DNA from: Megaera_A sp963934885
GTDB taxonomy: Bacteria > Pseudomonadota > Alphaproteobacteria > Rickettsiales > Rickettsiaceae
NCBI GenBank assembly: GCA_963934885.1
Contig: CAWWAI010000001.1
Location: 23,692-87,691, forward strand
DNA: 64,000 nucleotides
Direction of reading: 5' to 3'
This document shows positions 43,549-52,209 of this stretch, one piece after another. The notes under the pieces were generated by a model. That model had not been told where the DNA came from and made no database searches. It saw only the letters and a program-made list of their open reading frames with translations. Both the position numbers and the translations under genes were made by a program. Each line of letters begins with the position of its first letter. The stretch's first letter is position 1.

Positions 43549-44289
43549 GTGTCTGAACATAAAAAATTTGAATTAGAAGAATTGCCAAAGTCAGCAGTAG
43601 TAAATTCTAATGCTCACTCGCAAGACGAAGAAACAATGCAGCTTATTAACGAAGTAGTTACAGAACATATAAGCAAAATTGTTGATGATGTAAATATAGG
43701 GGAGCCACTTGACGAAATAAAAAAAAATCTTAACAATGAATCTGTAGTTGCTAGTACTGATCCTATTATTGATGTTGAGCATATTAAGCTAGAATCATAT
43801 AATAGAGGTTTAGAAGAGTCTAAATCTAAATATGAACCTATGTTAACAAAACTTAATGAAAATAATAATTTTTCTGAGTTGCTTCATCAAAAATTATTAA
43901 GTATAATTCCAGAAGAAAAAGTTGATTCTCAGATATCAAAAATTTCTGCAGAATCTATTGCTGGTATTGCTAAAAAATTGCATCTGATTTTGCCATCTAA
44001 TTTTGAAGAAATTATTAGAGTTGGTTTAATTGAAAAGTTAAAAAATTTCTATAAAGAAGGCAATATTACTATAACAATTCATCCTAGAAGATATGATTTT
44101 TGTAAAGAAATTTTACAATCTGATACAATTTCTAGTAAATTTAAGGATAATTTTCAAATAGTAAAGGATGATAAAATAGGTGAAGATGATTGCAGATTAG
44201 AATGGGCTGATACTAGGCTTGAATATAACCAAGAACAATTAACAGCTGAAATTGATAAAATAATTGAACAGCTAAAAAGTGCGACATAA
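43549..44289 (+). CDS. fliH: Flagellar assembly protein FliH-like
   Basis: FliH tethers the export ATPase FliI to the C-ring. The GTG at 43549 (MSEHKKFELEEL) has AGGTGA eight bases before it and is preferred over the GTG at 43540. The product is about 246 residues: a charged variable N-terminus, a predicted coiled coil (about 85-125) and a C-terminal domain with ITITIHPRRYDFCKEIL and DDKIGEDDCRLEWADTRLEYN, the FliH/HrpE pattern. Similarity is weak in the first third, as usual. The position between fliG and fliN fixes the call. Confidence 0.82.
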   Translation: MSEHKKFELEELPKSAVVNSNAHSQDEETMQLINEVVTEHISKIVDDVNIGEPLDEIKKNLNNESVVASTDPIIDVEHIKLESYNRGLEESKSKYEPMLTKLNENNNFSELLHQKLLSIIPEEKVDSQISKISAESIAGIAKKLHLILPSNFEEIIRVGLIEKLKNFYKEGNITITIHPRRYDFCKEILQSDTISSKFKDNFQIVKDDKIGEDDCRLEWADTRLEYNQEQLTAEIDKIIEQLKSAT

Positions 44290-44304
44290 ATATAGGATAA
44301 GATT

Positions 44305-44589
44305 ATGGCTAAAAAACAGGTTAATGAAGAAAATATAGAATTAACACTTGAAGCGTTATACGACGTACCTGTAAAAGTTTCAGTTGTTTTAGGTGGAACA
44401 ACTATGCCACTTAGTAGTATTTTAAAGTTAGGTAAGGGCGCTGTTATTGAGCTAGAGCGTACAGTTGGCGAGCCTATTGATGTTTATGTTAATAATAAAA
44501 AAGTAGCTAAAGGCGAAATTGTTATAGTTGATGATAAAATAGGTGTAACCTTGACGGAAGTTATAATCAACGAAAAAGATTTTAGATAA
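44305..44589 (+). CDS. fliN: Flagellar motor switch protein FliN
   Basis: C-ring protein of the SpoA/SPOA fold. The 94 residues contain LEALYDVPVKVSVVLGGTTM, SILKLGKGAVIELERTVGEP and VDVYVNNKKVAKGEIVIVDD-like DVYVNNKKVAKGEIVIVDDK followed by GVTLTEVI. Complete. It ends the fliF-fliG-fliH-fliN run. In Caulobacter this run continues into flbD, but here the next bases are a repeat-rich gap and the flbD-like gene is 7.6 kb away. Confidence 0.95.
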   Translation: MAKKQVNEENIELTLEALYDVPVKVSVVLGGTTMPLSSILKLGKGAVIELERTVGEPIDVYVNNKKVAKGEIVIVDDKIGVTLTEVIINEKDFR

Positions 44590-44879
44590 TTATTATCAAC
44601 AAGAGATTGTCGCGTCACCTTAAGGTTTCTCGCTAATAGAGGCGAGGAGTAAAAGGAAATACTCTTCGCCTACGAAGACCCTAGACCCTCAAGCGTCGTC
44701 ACTAATCCGGGGGCCCCTATAAGAAGCCGAATCATATATACCCCACGCGGCGCTGTCACTGCGAGCGTTAGCGCGGCAATCTAATTACATTCATTGCCTA
44801 TATGATTTATACTATCTTTCAATCATTTTTTTATCATACTGACATTCAATTATTAAACTAACTTAAATATTGATTCCAA
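44590..44879. repeat. GC-rich repeat region with hairpins, rickettsial palindromic-element type
   Basis: The 290 bases after fliN stand out as GC-rich. They hold a 12-bp hairpin (44640-44651 with 44660-44671, one G-T pair, loop of 8), CCGGGGGCCCC near 44707, and TGTCACTGCGAGCG at 44754 leading to GCGCGGCAATCT ending at 44782. The last pattern is the common core of small palindromic repeats in rickettsial genomes. A related copy is at 59666-59712. No gene is present. Confidence 0.7.
44640..44671. terminator. Hairpin after fliN, possible transcription end
   Basis: AGGCGAGGAGTA pairs with TACTCTTCGCCT around AAAGGAAA. The stem is long and GC-rich and stands 50 bases after fliN, but no T run follows, so it may be part of the repeat rather than a true terminator. 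Confidence 0.4.
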
Positions 44880-46928
44880 CTACAAATCAAATATATTAGC
44901 GATGAATACTAGATCATCTGCAGCTTCTTTAAGGTAGTCAAATCTACCAGATGCTCCACTATGTCCGAAGCTCATGTTTGTTTTGTAGAGTATTATATTA
45001 TCATCAAGTTTATAGTCTCGAATTTTAGCTACCCACTTAGCAGCTTCCCAATAGCCAACACGCGGATCAGATAGGCCCGCAGTTACAAATAAATGTGGGT
45101 AATGCTGAGCTGTAACATTATCGTATGGAGAATAAGATTTTATATAGTCAAAATATTCTTTGCTTTGAGGGTTTCCCCATTCCTTATATTCACCTGGTGT
45201 AAGAGGCAGGTCAGAATCTAGCATGGTGTTAAGTACATCAACAAATGGTACATGAGCAATAGCTGCTTTAAATAATTCTGGTCGTTGATTTATAACGTTG
45301 CCAATTAGCATTCCGCCAGCACTACCTCCCATAATCACTATATTGCCGGTTGAGGTATATTTTTTTTGTACTAGCGTATCTGCAGCTGCAATAAAATCAC
45401 TAAACGTACGCTTTTTGGTTAAGAATTTTGCCTCCTTGTACCAGTCATGTCCAAGATCATCACCACCTCTAATATGTGCAATTGCATAGACAAAACCACG
45501 ATCCACTAGAGAAATTGCTGAATTACGAAAAGCTGGAGGCGTACCAATGCCATAAGAACCATAACCATATAGATATAAAGGGTTTGAGCCATCTTGTTTA
45601 AATAATGATTTTTTATAAAAAAGACTAATGGGTACTTGTACATTATCAGTTTCTGCAAAAATCCTTTCTACAGCATAATCTTCTGAATTTAGACCAGTTG
45701 GAATTTCTTGAGTTTTTATTATCTTTAATTTGTTTGTACCAAACTCATAACTATAGACAGTACTTGGTCTTGCGAGAGAGGAGTAGTTTACTCTTATATC
45801 ATCTTCAGTAAAGTTAGTTGAATAGATTCCAGCTATATAAGCGTTCTCTGGAAAATTAAGTGTTTTTTGAGTACCATCTTTAATATTTTGAACTGTGGTT
45901 TCTGGTAAGCCGTTAACTTTATAGTTAAGTAGTAAATAATTTTGTGTAATGTCAAATCCGGATAAGTAGGCATCTTTTTTTTCAGCAATGTAAATATCCC
46001 ATTTTGTACCTTCAGTATAACTAGAAGATTCAGCGCGTAGGATATGAAAATTTTTAGCACTATCATTAGTGCTTTTATAAAAATATTTATCATTATGATC
46101 TACAGAGTATAAAATTTGTTCCTTACGCTTGTTTAGTAGTTTTGGTGTAAGGGATTGATCCTTCATTTCTATATAGTAGATTTCATTACTATCATGTCCA
46201 TTAATATTGATGAATATGTACTCTTTGCTAGATGCTTTGGATGCGCTAACATTGTAAAGCAAATCTTGTTCATGCAATATTAGACTATCTTCTTTAGAAT
46301 TAGTCCCAAGTTTATGAAATTTAATTTTGTCATGACGCCATTTTTCATTTGTCGGAGAATAGAAGAAGCCAGGCATAGTTTCGTGCCAAACTAGGGCTCC
46401 GATTGTGTCGGTTATTTCATCTGATAAGAATTTTTTATTCTCTAAATCATAAACTTTTACGGTGTATTTTTCTCCACCAGTAAAATCTACAGAATAGGCC
46501 ATTAATTTATGGTCAGGACTGATTGAAAATGCTCCAAGTGAAGTAAATTCTTTGCCTATAGCTAATTTATTAATATCTAGGATTATTTCTTCTGGTGCAT
46601 CTATTGCTCCTTGTTTGCGACAATATATTGTATAATTTTTATCAGCTTCAGTTCTAGTATAGTAATAAAAATCATCTTTTTTAGTATATGTAGATTGGTC
46701 AGACAGTTTGATACGTCCCTTTAACTCTTCAAAAAATTCTTGTTTTTTTTCTTCAAGAGGAGTGATATAGTCTTCAAAATATTTATTTTCTTTTTCTAAA
46801 TAAGAAATAACCTCTTTATCAGTGACACTAGATGGCCATCCATCAGCCCTTAACCATGCGTAATCATCATAAATTTTTGTTCCATGTAGTTCAAATTCAT
46901 GCGGTATTTTTTTAGCTATTGGTTTCAT
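44880..46928 (-). CDS. ptrB: Oligopeptidase B (S9 prolyl oligopeptidase family)
   Basis: Serine peptidase cutting small peptides after Arg or Lys. The 682 residues have an N-terminal beta-propeller (to about 410) and a C-terminal alpha/beta-hydrolase domain with GYGSYGIGTPPAFRNSAISL, AIAHIRGGDDLGHDWYKEAK, nucleophile Ser in GGSAGGM (near 535), the acid in LSDPRVGYWEAAKW and the His in NMSFGHSGASGR. Full length. No signal peptide. It lies convergent to fliN across the repeat gap. Confidence 0.95.
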   Translation of the reverse strand: MKPIAKKIPHEFELHGTKIYDDYAWLRADGWPSSVTDKEVISYLEKENKYFEDYITPLEEKKQEFFEELKGRIKLSDQSTYTKKDDFYYYTRTEADKNYTIYCRKQGAIDAPEEIILDINKLAIGKEFTSLGAFSISPDHKLMAYSVDFTGGEKYTVKVYDLENKKFLSDEITDTIGALVWHETMPGFFYSPTNEKWRHDKIKFHKLGTNSKEDSLILHEQDLLYNVSASKASSKEYIFININGHDSNEIYYIEMKDQSLTPKLLNKRKEQILYSVDHNDKYFYKSTNDSAKNFHILRAESSSYTEGTKWDIYIAEKKDAYLSGFDITQNYLLLNYKVNGLPETTVQNIKDGTQKTLNFPENAYIAGIYSTNFTEDDIRVNYSSLARPSTVYSYEFGTNKLKIIKTQEIPTGLNSEDYAVERIFAETDNVQVPISLFYKKSLFKQDGSNPLYLYGYGSYGIGTPPAFRNSAISLVDRGFVYAIAHIRGGDDLGHDWYKEAKFLTKKRTFSDFIAAADTLVQKKYTSTGNIVIMGGSAGGMLIGNVINQRPELFKAAIAHVPFVDVLNTMLDSDLPLTPGEYKEWGNPQSKEYFDYIKSYSPYDNVTAQHYPHLFVTAGLSDPRVGYWEAAKWVAKIRDYKLDDNIILYKTNMSFGHSGASGRFDYLKEAADDLVFIANIFDL

Positions 46929-46952
46929 ATAAACTCCTTAAGGGTATATTAT

Positions 46953-47405
46953 TTAATGATTCTTAATTTTACTGATAAATTTAGCGAAATCTTGTGCATT
47001 AGCAAAGTCTTTATAGACAGATGCAAATCTAATATAGGCCACTGGGTCAATTTTTGCTAATTTATGCATGATTAATTTGCCAATCATACGTGAATTTATT
47101 TCTGTAGTGGTCGAGCTTTCAAGTTCTACTACTATTTTATCTGTTAATTTCTCAATTTCTTCATCTGCAATATTTCTTTTACGCAGTGCTGTTGTAATAG
47201 ATTTTAGTATTTTGATACGATCAAATGGACGTTTTACACCGGTTCTTTTAACAACAATTAACTCTCTTATTTGTATTCGTTCAAATGTTGTAAAGCGTCC
47301 TTTACAATCGCTGCAATGTCTACGTCGACGAATTACTTTACCTTCATTAGTATTTCTGGAATCTTTAACAGAAATATTTGCTGATTGACAAAAAGGACAT
47401 TTCAT
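46953..47405 (-). CDS. nrdR: Transcriptional repressor NrdR
   Basis: ATP/dATP-sensing repressor of ribonucleotide reductase genes. The 150 residues start with a zinc ribbon, Cys3, Cys6, Cys31 and Cys34 (MKCPFCQSANI and RRHCSDCKGRF), then an ATP-cone with VVKRTGVKRPFDRIKILKSI and PVAYIRFASVYKDF. Complete. It lies five bases after glyA, the order glyA-nrdR being common in alphaproteobacteria. NrdR boxes were not searched for systematically; no nrd gene is in the window. Confidence 0.97.
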   Translation of the reverse strand: MKCPFCQSANISVKDSRNTNEGKVIRRRRHCSDCKGRFTTFERIQIRELIVVKRTGVKRPFDRIKILKSITTALRKRNIADEEIEKLTDKIVVELESSTTTEINSRMIGKLIMHKLAKIDPVAYIRFASVYKDFANAQDFAKFISKIKNH

Positions 47406-47410
47406 AAAAT

Positions 47411-48673
47411 TTAGCTATATATTGGAAATTTAGCATTTAAATCTAGCACTTGTGCAAATACTTCTTGCTCAATTTGTTTGTTTTCATCAGATTCTTTTAA
47501 TCCATCAAGCACATCTGCAATTAAATTACCAACCATTTTAAATTCAGGAGCGCGGAATCCTCTACTAGTACATGCCGCAGTTCCAAGTCGTACACCGGAA
47601 GTTACAAATGGTGAGTTCTTATCAAAAGGTACGGTATTTTTGTTAGATGTGATGCCAGCATTATCTAGTGAGATAGAAGCTAATTTACCAGTGATATCTT
47701 GTTTGCGTAGGTCAAGTACAATAATATGGTTATCTGTGCCGCCAGTCAATATATCATATCCCCGTTCTTGTAGAGTCTTTCCTAGTATTTGAGCATTTAT
47801 AATTACTTGCTTGATATATAATTTATAGTCAGCACTTAAAGCTTCTTTAAAGGCTACAGCTTTAGCAGCAATAACATGCATTAGTGGTCCGCCTTGTAGA
47901 CCTGGGAAAACTGCCTTATCAAGAAGTCTGCCTATCTCTTCATCATCAGACATAATAATGCCACCACGTGGACCCCTTAGTGTCTTATGCGTAGTTGAAG
48001 TAACAACGTGAGCATGTGGAAATGGGCTAGGGTGCTCGCCAGCAGCAATAATTCCTGATATGTGAGCGATATCTGCCATTAAGTAAGCACCTACTTTGTC
48101 TGCAATAGATCTGAAACGCTCAAAATCTAGCTCTCTACTGTAAGCAGAGAATCCAGCTATAATAAGCTTTGGCTTGTGTTCTAGAGCTAAGCGTTCAACT
48201 TCATCATAGTTAATTAGATGCGTCTTAGGATCAACATTATAAAATATTGGATTAAACCATTTACCAGAAAGATTAGGAGCTGCGCCATGCGTTAAATGTC
48301 CACCACAATCCAGAGACATGCCTAATATAGTATCACCTGGTTTTATGAGTGCTAAGTAAGCGGCTTGATTTGCTTGTGAGCCAGAATGAGGTTGCACATT
48401 AGTATATGTACAATTAAATAGTTTTTTTAGACGTTCTTTAGCTAAATTTTCAGCCTTATCAACTTCATCACAACCACAATAATATCTTTTCCCAGGATAG
48501 CCTTCTGCATATTTATTGGTCAGTAAAGATCCTTGAGCTTCCATTACAGCTTTGCTAGTAAAGTTTTCAGAAGCTATAAGTTCAATATATTTTGACTGTC
48601 TATTCTGTTCTAAATTAATCACTTCTAAAATTTCGGTATCTGTGGTTGCTAATGTTTGATTTAATTTGTTCAT
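47411..48673 (-). CDS. glyA: Serine hydroxymethyltransferase
   Basis: PLP enzyme that makes glycine and 5,10-methylene-THF from serine. The 420 residues show YIELIASENFTSKAV, TNKYAEGYPGKRYYCGC, NVQPHSGSQANQAAY, DIAHISGIIAAG and the PLP-lysine block VVTSTTHKTLRGPRGG with Lys230. Full length and intact. It is translated ahead of nrdR and 16 bases after the esterase gene on the same strand. Confidence 0.98.
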   Translation of the reverse strand: MNKLNQTLATTDTEILEVINLEQNRQSKYIELIASENFTSKAVMEAQGSLLTNKYAEGYPGKRYYCGCDEVDKAENLAKERLKKLFNCTYTNVQPHSGSQANQAAYLALIKPGDTILGMSLDCGGHLTHGAAPNLSGKWFNPIFYNVDPKTHLINYDEVERLALEHKPKLIIAGFSAYSRELDFERFRSIADKVGAYLMADIAHISGIIAAGEHPSPFPHAHVVTSTTHKTLRGPRGGIIMSDDEEIGRLLDKAVFPGLQGGPLMHVIAAKAVAFKEALSADYKLYIKQVIINAQILGKTLQERGYDILTGGTDNHIIVLDLRKQDITGKLASISLDNAGITSNKNTVPFDKNSPFVTSGVRLGTAACTSRGFRAPEFKMVGNLIADVLDGLKESDENKQIEQEVFAQVLDLNAKFPIYS

Positions 48674-48689
48674 TTATACCTTATGGTTT

Positions 48690-49322
48690 TTATTTAGAGA
48701 CAATGTTTTTTAAAAATTTTACTGCAAACTCCATTCCATTTGCATCAATAGAGTGTTTTAGGTTTGGTACTATAAGCAGTTGATGTTCAATGTTATTTTC
48801 TTTTAGATATTGTGAAGTGTTATTACTTTCTTTAGCAGGGACTACATCATCTTGCTTGCCATGAATAATACAAAATGGTGTGGCTTTATTTTCTAATTTA
48901 GGTGGAGGTAAAAGCATTCCCGAAAATCCAACCATAGCGGCAAATGGCTCTTCTTGGATTAAAGTTAGATAGATCCCCATCATTGTGCCTTGTGAAAAAC
49001 CAAATAAAATTGTATCTGCATTAGTCAAACCAAGCTCTAATTGTTTTGTTTTGATTAGATCAAATGCCAAAGGAGCATTATTAGCAACTAATTTGCTAAT
49101 AATATCTGGTGTACGATCTTGCAAACTAAACCATTGTCGGCCGAAAGGCGCCATATCATATTTTTCTATTGCATGCGGGGAGAAAAAATGGCAATTAGGC
49201 AATGAATTTTGAATATAAGGAACTAAACTTATTAGGTCATTACCATCAGAGCCTAGACCATGTAGCATAACTACTAATTTATCTGCTTTTTTGTTTAAAG
49301 GTTTTATTTCTGGATATTCCAT
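48690..49322 (-). CDS. Phospholipase/carboxylesterase family alpha/beta hydrolase
   Basis: A 210-residue alpha/beta hydrolase of the carboxylesterase/YpfH type. Catalytic triad: Ser in LFGFSQGTMM (near 115), Asp in IIHGKQDDVVP (near 158) and His in VPNLKHSIDANG (near 189). The N-terminus LVVMLHGLGSDGNDLISLVP holds the oxyanion region. No signal peptide, so it acts in the cytosol. Substrate unknown. Lies between nth and glyA on one strand with short gaps. Confidence 0.87.
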   Translation of the reverse strand: MEYPEIKPLNKKADKLVVMLHGLGSDGNDLISLVPYIQNSLPNCHFFSPHAIEKYDMAPFGRQWFSLQDRTPDIISKLVANNAPLAFDLIKTKQLELGLTNADTILFGFSQGTMMGIYLTLIQEEPFAAMVGFSGMLLPPPKLENKATPFCIIHGKQDDVVPAKESNNTSQYLKENNIEHQLLIVPNLKHSIDANGMEFAVKFLKNIVSK

Positions 49323-49334
49323 AAATTATATCTT

Positions 49335-49961
49335 CTATTTATTATAATATTCACAATATTTTGCAATAGGGCAATCTAAACATAAAGGTTTTCTAGCTTT
49401 GCATATATATCTTCCATGCAGAATGAGCCAATGATGCGCATGTTTCATCCATTTTTTTGGTATATTTTCAAGTAAATCTTTTTCTACTTTTTCTGGTGTT
49501 TTACCAGCACTAAACCCAACTCTATGTGCAACTCTATATACATGAGTATCAACAGCTATAGTTAATTTACCAAAGGCACAATTAAGTATTACATTTGCAG
49601 TTTTGCGCCCAATTCCTGGTAATTCAATAAGTTGTTCAAATTCTGATGGTATTTCTGAGTTATATTTATCAATCAAAATAGAACAAAGTGCAATAATATT
49701 TTTTGCTTTTGAATTATAAAGACCAATAGTTTTGATATATGTTTTTAATCCATCTTCGCCTAAATTTAGTATTTTCTCTGGAGTATTATGGCTAATAAAT
49801 AATTTTTCTGTAGCTTTATTAACAGAAATATCAGTAGCTTGCGCCGATAAAATTACAGCTATTGCCATAGTAAAGTTATTATTATAGTTTAGCTCTGTTT
49901 TAGGGTGGGGTGCTTGGTTGCTAAAAATTTGAAAAATATGATCTATTTCCTTTTGCTGCAT
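49335..49961 (-). CDS. nth: Endonuclease III
   Basis: DNA glycosylase/AP lyase that removes oxidised pyrimidines. ATG at 49961 is chosen; GTG at 49973 would add four residues. About 208 residues: VILSAQATDISVNKATEKL, helix-hairpin-helix ELPGIGRKTANVILN with the catalytic Lys, AVDTHVYRVAHRVG with the catalytic Asp and the [4Fe-4S] loop CKARKPLCLDCPIAKYC (Cx6Cx2Cx5C). All functional residues are present. Together with uvrB and phrB it gives the window three DNA-repair systems. Confidence 0.97.
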   Translation of the reverse strand: MQQKEIDHIFQIFSNQAPHPKTELNYNNNFTMAIAVILSAQATDISVNKATEKLFISHNTPEKILNLGEDGLKTYIKTIGLYNSKAKNIIALCSILIDKYNSEIPSEFEQLIELPGIGRKTANVILNCAFGKLTIAVDTHVYRVAHRVGFSAGKTPEKVEKDLLENIPKKWMKHAHHWLILHGRYICKARKPLCLDCPIAKYCEYYNK

Positions 49962-50087
49962 AAATTTCAACACGCATAACTTAAATTTACTAAATAATTT
50001 TATATGCTAACTCTAGTATTTTGTATATAATTAACTTGCAAGGTGATTAATAATAGCTAATATTAGTATATAAAATAGGTGAGTTCA

Positions 50088-50420
50088 ATGAACGATAATA
50101 AAACATTTGACTTAATAAAAGAGCAAGTTTCTAAGAATCACATCGTATTATACATGAAAGGTACGACAGATTTTCCGAAATGCGGCTTTTCTGCAATGGT
50201 AGTGGGTATATTACAAACTTTAGGTTCAAAATTTAAGGATATCAATATATTAGAGAATAATGAACTTAGACAAGGAATTAAGGATTATTCAGACTGGCCA
50301 ACCATTCCGCAGCTTTACATTGCTGGTGAATTTATAGGTGGGTGTGATATCGTGCGTGAAATGTACGAAACTGGTGAATTATCAACCTTGATAAAAAACG
50401 TTCATAGTCAAAAAGTTTAG
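50088..50420 (+). CDS. grxD: Monothiol glutaredoxin (Grx4 family)
   Basis: Carries and transfers [2Fe-2S] clusters with glutathione. From the ATG at 50088, with AGGTGA seven bases before it, the protein is 110 residues. It has VLYMKGTTDFPKCGFS with active Cys32 in CGFS, the cis-Pro region DWPTIPQLYIAGEFIGGCDI and the C-terminal EMYETGEL. A GTG at 50079 is less likely. It abuts the following ABC gene with no gap. Confidence 0.96.
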   Translation: MNDNKTFDLIKEQVSKNHIVLYMKGTTDFPKCGFSAMVVGILQTLGSKFKDINILENNELRQGIKDYSDWPTIPQLYIAGEFIGGCDIVREMYETGELSTLIKNVHSQKV

Positions 50421-51350
50421 ATGTCTAAAGAAGCAATTTTAATAAAAAATCTTGTTAAATATTATGGTAAAGAAGGCGAAGATGGTGCACATCTAGCTTT
50501 AGATAATTTGGATTTTTTAGTACCACGTGGTTCGATTTTTGGATTACTTGGACCTAATGGCGCGGGTAAGTCTACGCTGATCAACATATTAGCAGGAACT
50601 GTTGTTAAGAGCGCTGGAGAAGTAAGCATCATGGGTGTTAATATTGATGAATTTCCAAAAAAAGCTAGGTCTCTTATTGGTATAGTCCCACAAGAGGTAA
50701 CACTCGATACTTTTTTTCCTTTAGAGCAAGCATTAGAACTAACCGCTGGATATTTTGGTATTAAGGCGTCTTTGCGAAAGACGGAAGAAATTTTAAAAGC
50801 ACTTAGTTTGTGGGATAAAAAGCATGTTTTGCCACGAAAACTTTCGGGCGGAATGAAGCGTAGGTTTTTAATTGCCAAAGCTATGGTGCATTCGCCAAAA
50901 GTTTTGATCTTAGATGAGCCTACTGCTGGTGTTGATATTGATCTACGTACGCAGCTTTGGGAGTACGTAAAAGAATTAAACAAGCAGGGCGTTACTATCA
51001 TCATTACTACGCACTATTTAGCAGAGGCTCAAGAGTTATGCGATGAAATAGCTTTTATCAATTATGGTAAAATTATCAAGCAAGATTCAAAGAAAAATCT
51101 TTTAACAGAATTAGGGACTAGGCATATTGATGTTGAGTTTTATAATCCTATAAAACTCAATGAGTTAAAAATATCATCAAAAATACAGTTAAAAGCATTG
51201 TCAGATAATGTGCTACGTTTTGAGTTTAATGTTGGAGAAAATAATTATTCAACTTTACTTAAGGATATTAGTGCTATAGATCAAGAAATAAAAGACTTAC
51301 ACGCTTCACAACCTGATCTAGAAAAAATATTTCGTCAAATTATAAAATAA
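50421..51350 (+). CDS. ABC transporter ATP-binding protein (YadG/NodI-like)
   Basis: A 309-residue ABC ATPase with a C-terminal extension. Walker A is GLLGPNGAGKSTLINILAG near 42, Q-loop IGIVPQEVTLD, signature KLSGGMKRRFLIAKAMVHSP and Walker B VLILDEPTAGVDIDL, then the H-loop TTHYLAEAQELC. The subfamily is the drug/polysaccharide-export group (YadG, NodI, CcmA-like). No permease gene is adjacent: the next gene is ygfZ, so the membrane partner must lie elsewhere. Substrate unknown. Confidence 0.88.
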   Translation: MSKEAILIKNLVKYYGKEGEDGAHLALDNLDFLVPRGSIFGLLGPNGAGKSTLINILAGTVVKSAGEVSIMGVNIDEFPKKARSLIGIVPQEVTLDTFFPLEQALELTAGYFGIKASLRKTEEILKALSLWDKKHVLPRKLSGGMKRRFLIAKAMVHSPKVLILDEPTAGVDIDLRTQLWEYVKELNKQGVTIIITTHYLAEAQELCDEIAFINYGKIIKQDSKKNLLTELGTRHIDVEFYNPIKLNELKISSKIQLKALSDNVLRFEFNVGENNYSTLLKDISAIDQEIKDLHASQPDLEKIFRQIIK

Positions 51351-51358
51351 TAATTTTC

Positions 51359-52177
51359 ATGATAGAAATTTTAAAAGATAGAGCGTTAGTTAATATTATT
51401 GGACCAGATTCTGGTAAATTTTTACAGGGAATGACAACTAACGACGTAATTAAAAAAAAATATTCTTATAATTATCTTTTAACTAATCAGGGGAAGTACC
51501 TATTTGATTTTTTTGTTTATCAAAAAGATATTGAATCATATTTTATAGATATAAATAAAACTAGTTTAGATATATTTTTAAAGCGTCTAAACATATACAA
51601 ATTACGCAGCAATGTTGATATAAAAAATGTGTCTCTAGATTATAATATTCTATACTCAAAGGTTCAAATTGAATCAGATGTAGAATTTTCCCTGCAAGAT
51701 ACAAGGTATAAAGATCTTGGTTATCGTTCGATGATTAAGATAGAAAAACTTAAAAATCTAGATAAAATAGTAGAGAATATTTATATTTTGGATAAATATA
51801 AATATTCTATTATTGATGGATATTTAGATCTAGTCTATGAGCGTTCAATTCCTATAGAATATGGAGCAGAAGAGCTAAATGCCATTGACTATAATAAAGG
51901 TTGCTACGTTGGGCAGGAAGTGATATCAAGAGTAAAATATCAAGGTATTGTAAGGAAAAAAATTTTTAAATTGCAGTTTGGTACAGAATTTGCATTTAAG
52001 GAGCATGATCCTAAAATAACTGACCTAAACGGAGATAAGCTTGGGATAATGTGCTCTCATTATCAAAATCAAGCTATTGGGATACTCAGAGAAGAAAAAT
52101 TCTTGGGACTTAAACAAAAAGTAGCTATGATTGAAAATCAGCTTGTCGATATTGAAATTCCTTCTTGGAGGATTTAA
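51359..52177 (+). CDS. ygfZ: YgfZ/GcvT-domain folate-binding protein
   Basis: Folate-dependent helper in iron-sulfur cluster assembly or repair. The 272 residues are short but typical for rickettsial forms: DRALVNIIGPDSGKFLQGMTTNDV, LLTNQGKYLFDFFVY, and the family tag KGCYVGQEVISRVKYQGIVRKK with the conserved Cys near 182. Located after grxD and an ABC ATPase on the same strand; grxD and ygfZ both serve Fe-S metabolism. Confidence 0.92.
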   Translation: MIEILKDRALVNIIGPDSGKFLQGMTTNDVIKKKYSYNYLLTNQGKYLFDFFVYQKDIESYFIDINKTSLDIFLKRLNIYKLRSNVDIKNVSLDYNILYSKVQIESDVEFSLQDTRYKDLGYRSMIKIEKLKNLDKIVENIYILDKYKYSIIDGYLDLVYERSIPIEYGAEELNAIDYNKGCYVGQEVISRVKYQGIVRKKIFKLQFGTEFAFKEHDPKITDLNGDKLGIMCSHYQNQAIGILREEKFLGLKQKVAMIENQLVDIEIPSWRI

Positions 52178-52209
52178 TTTTTACTTAAAACTTAGGATTG
52201 TGATTATAT

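Noticed and set aside
50462..51004. A 180-codon minus-strand frame inside the ABC ATPase gene
   Set aside because: The plus strand encodes all ABC motifs over this stretch, so the antisense frame is a shadow.
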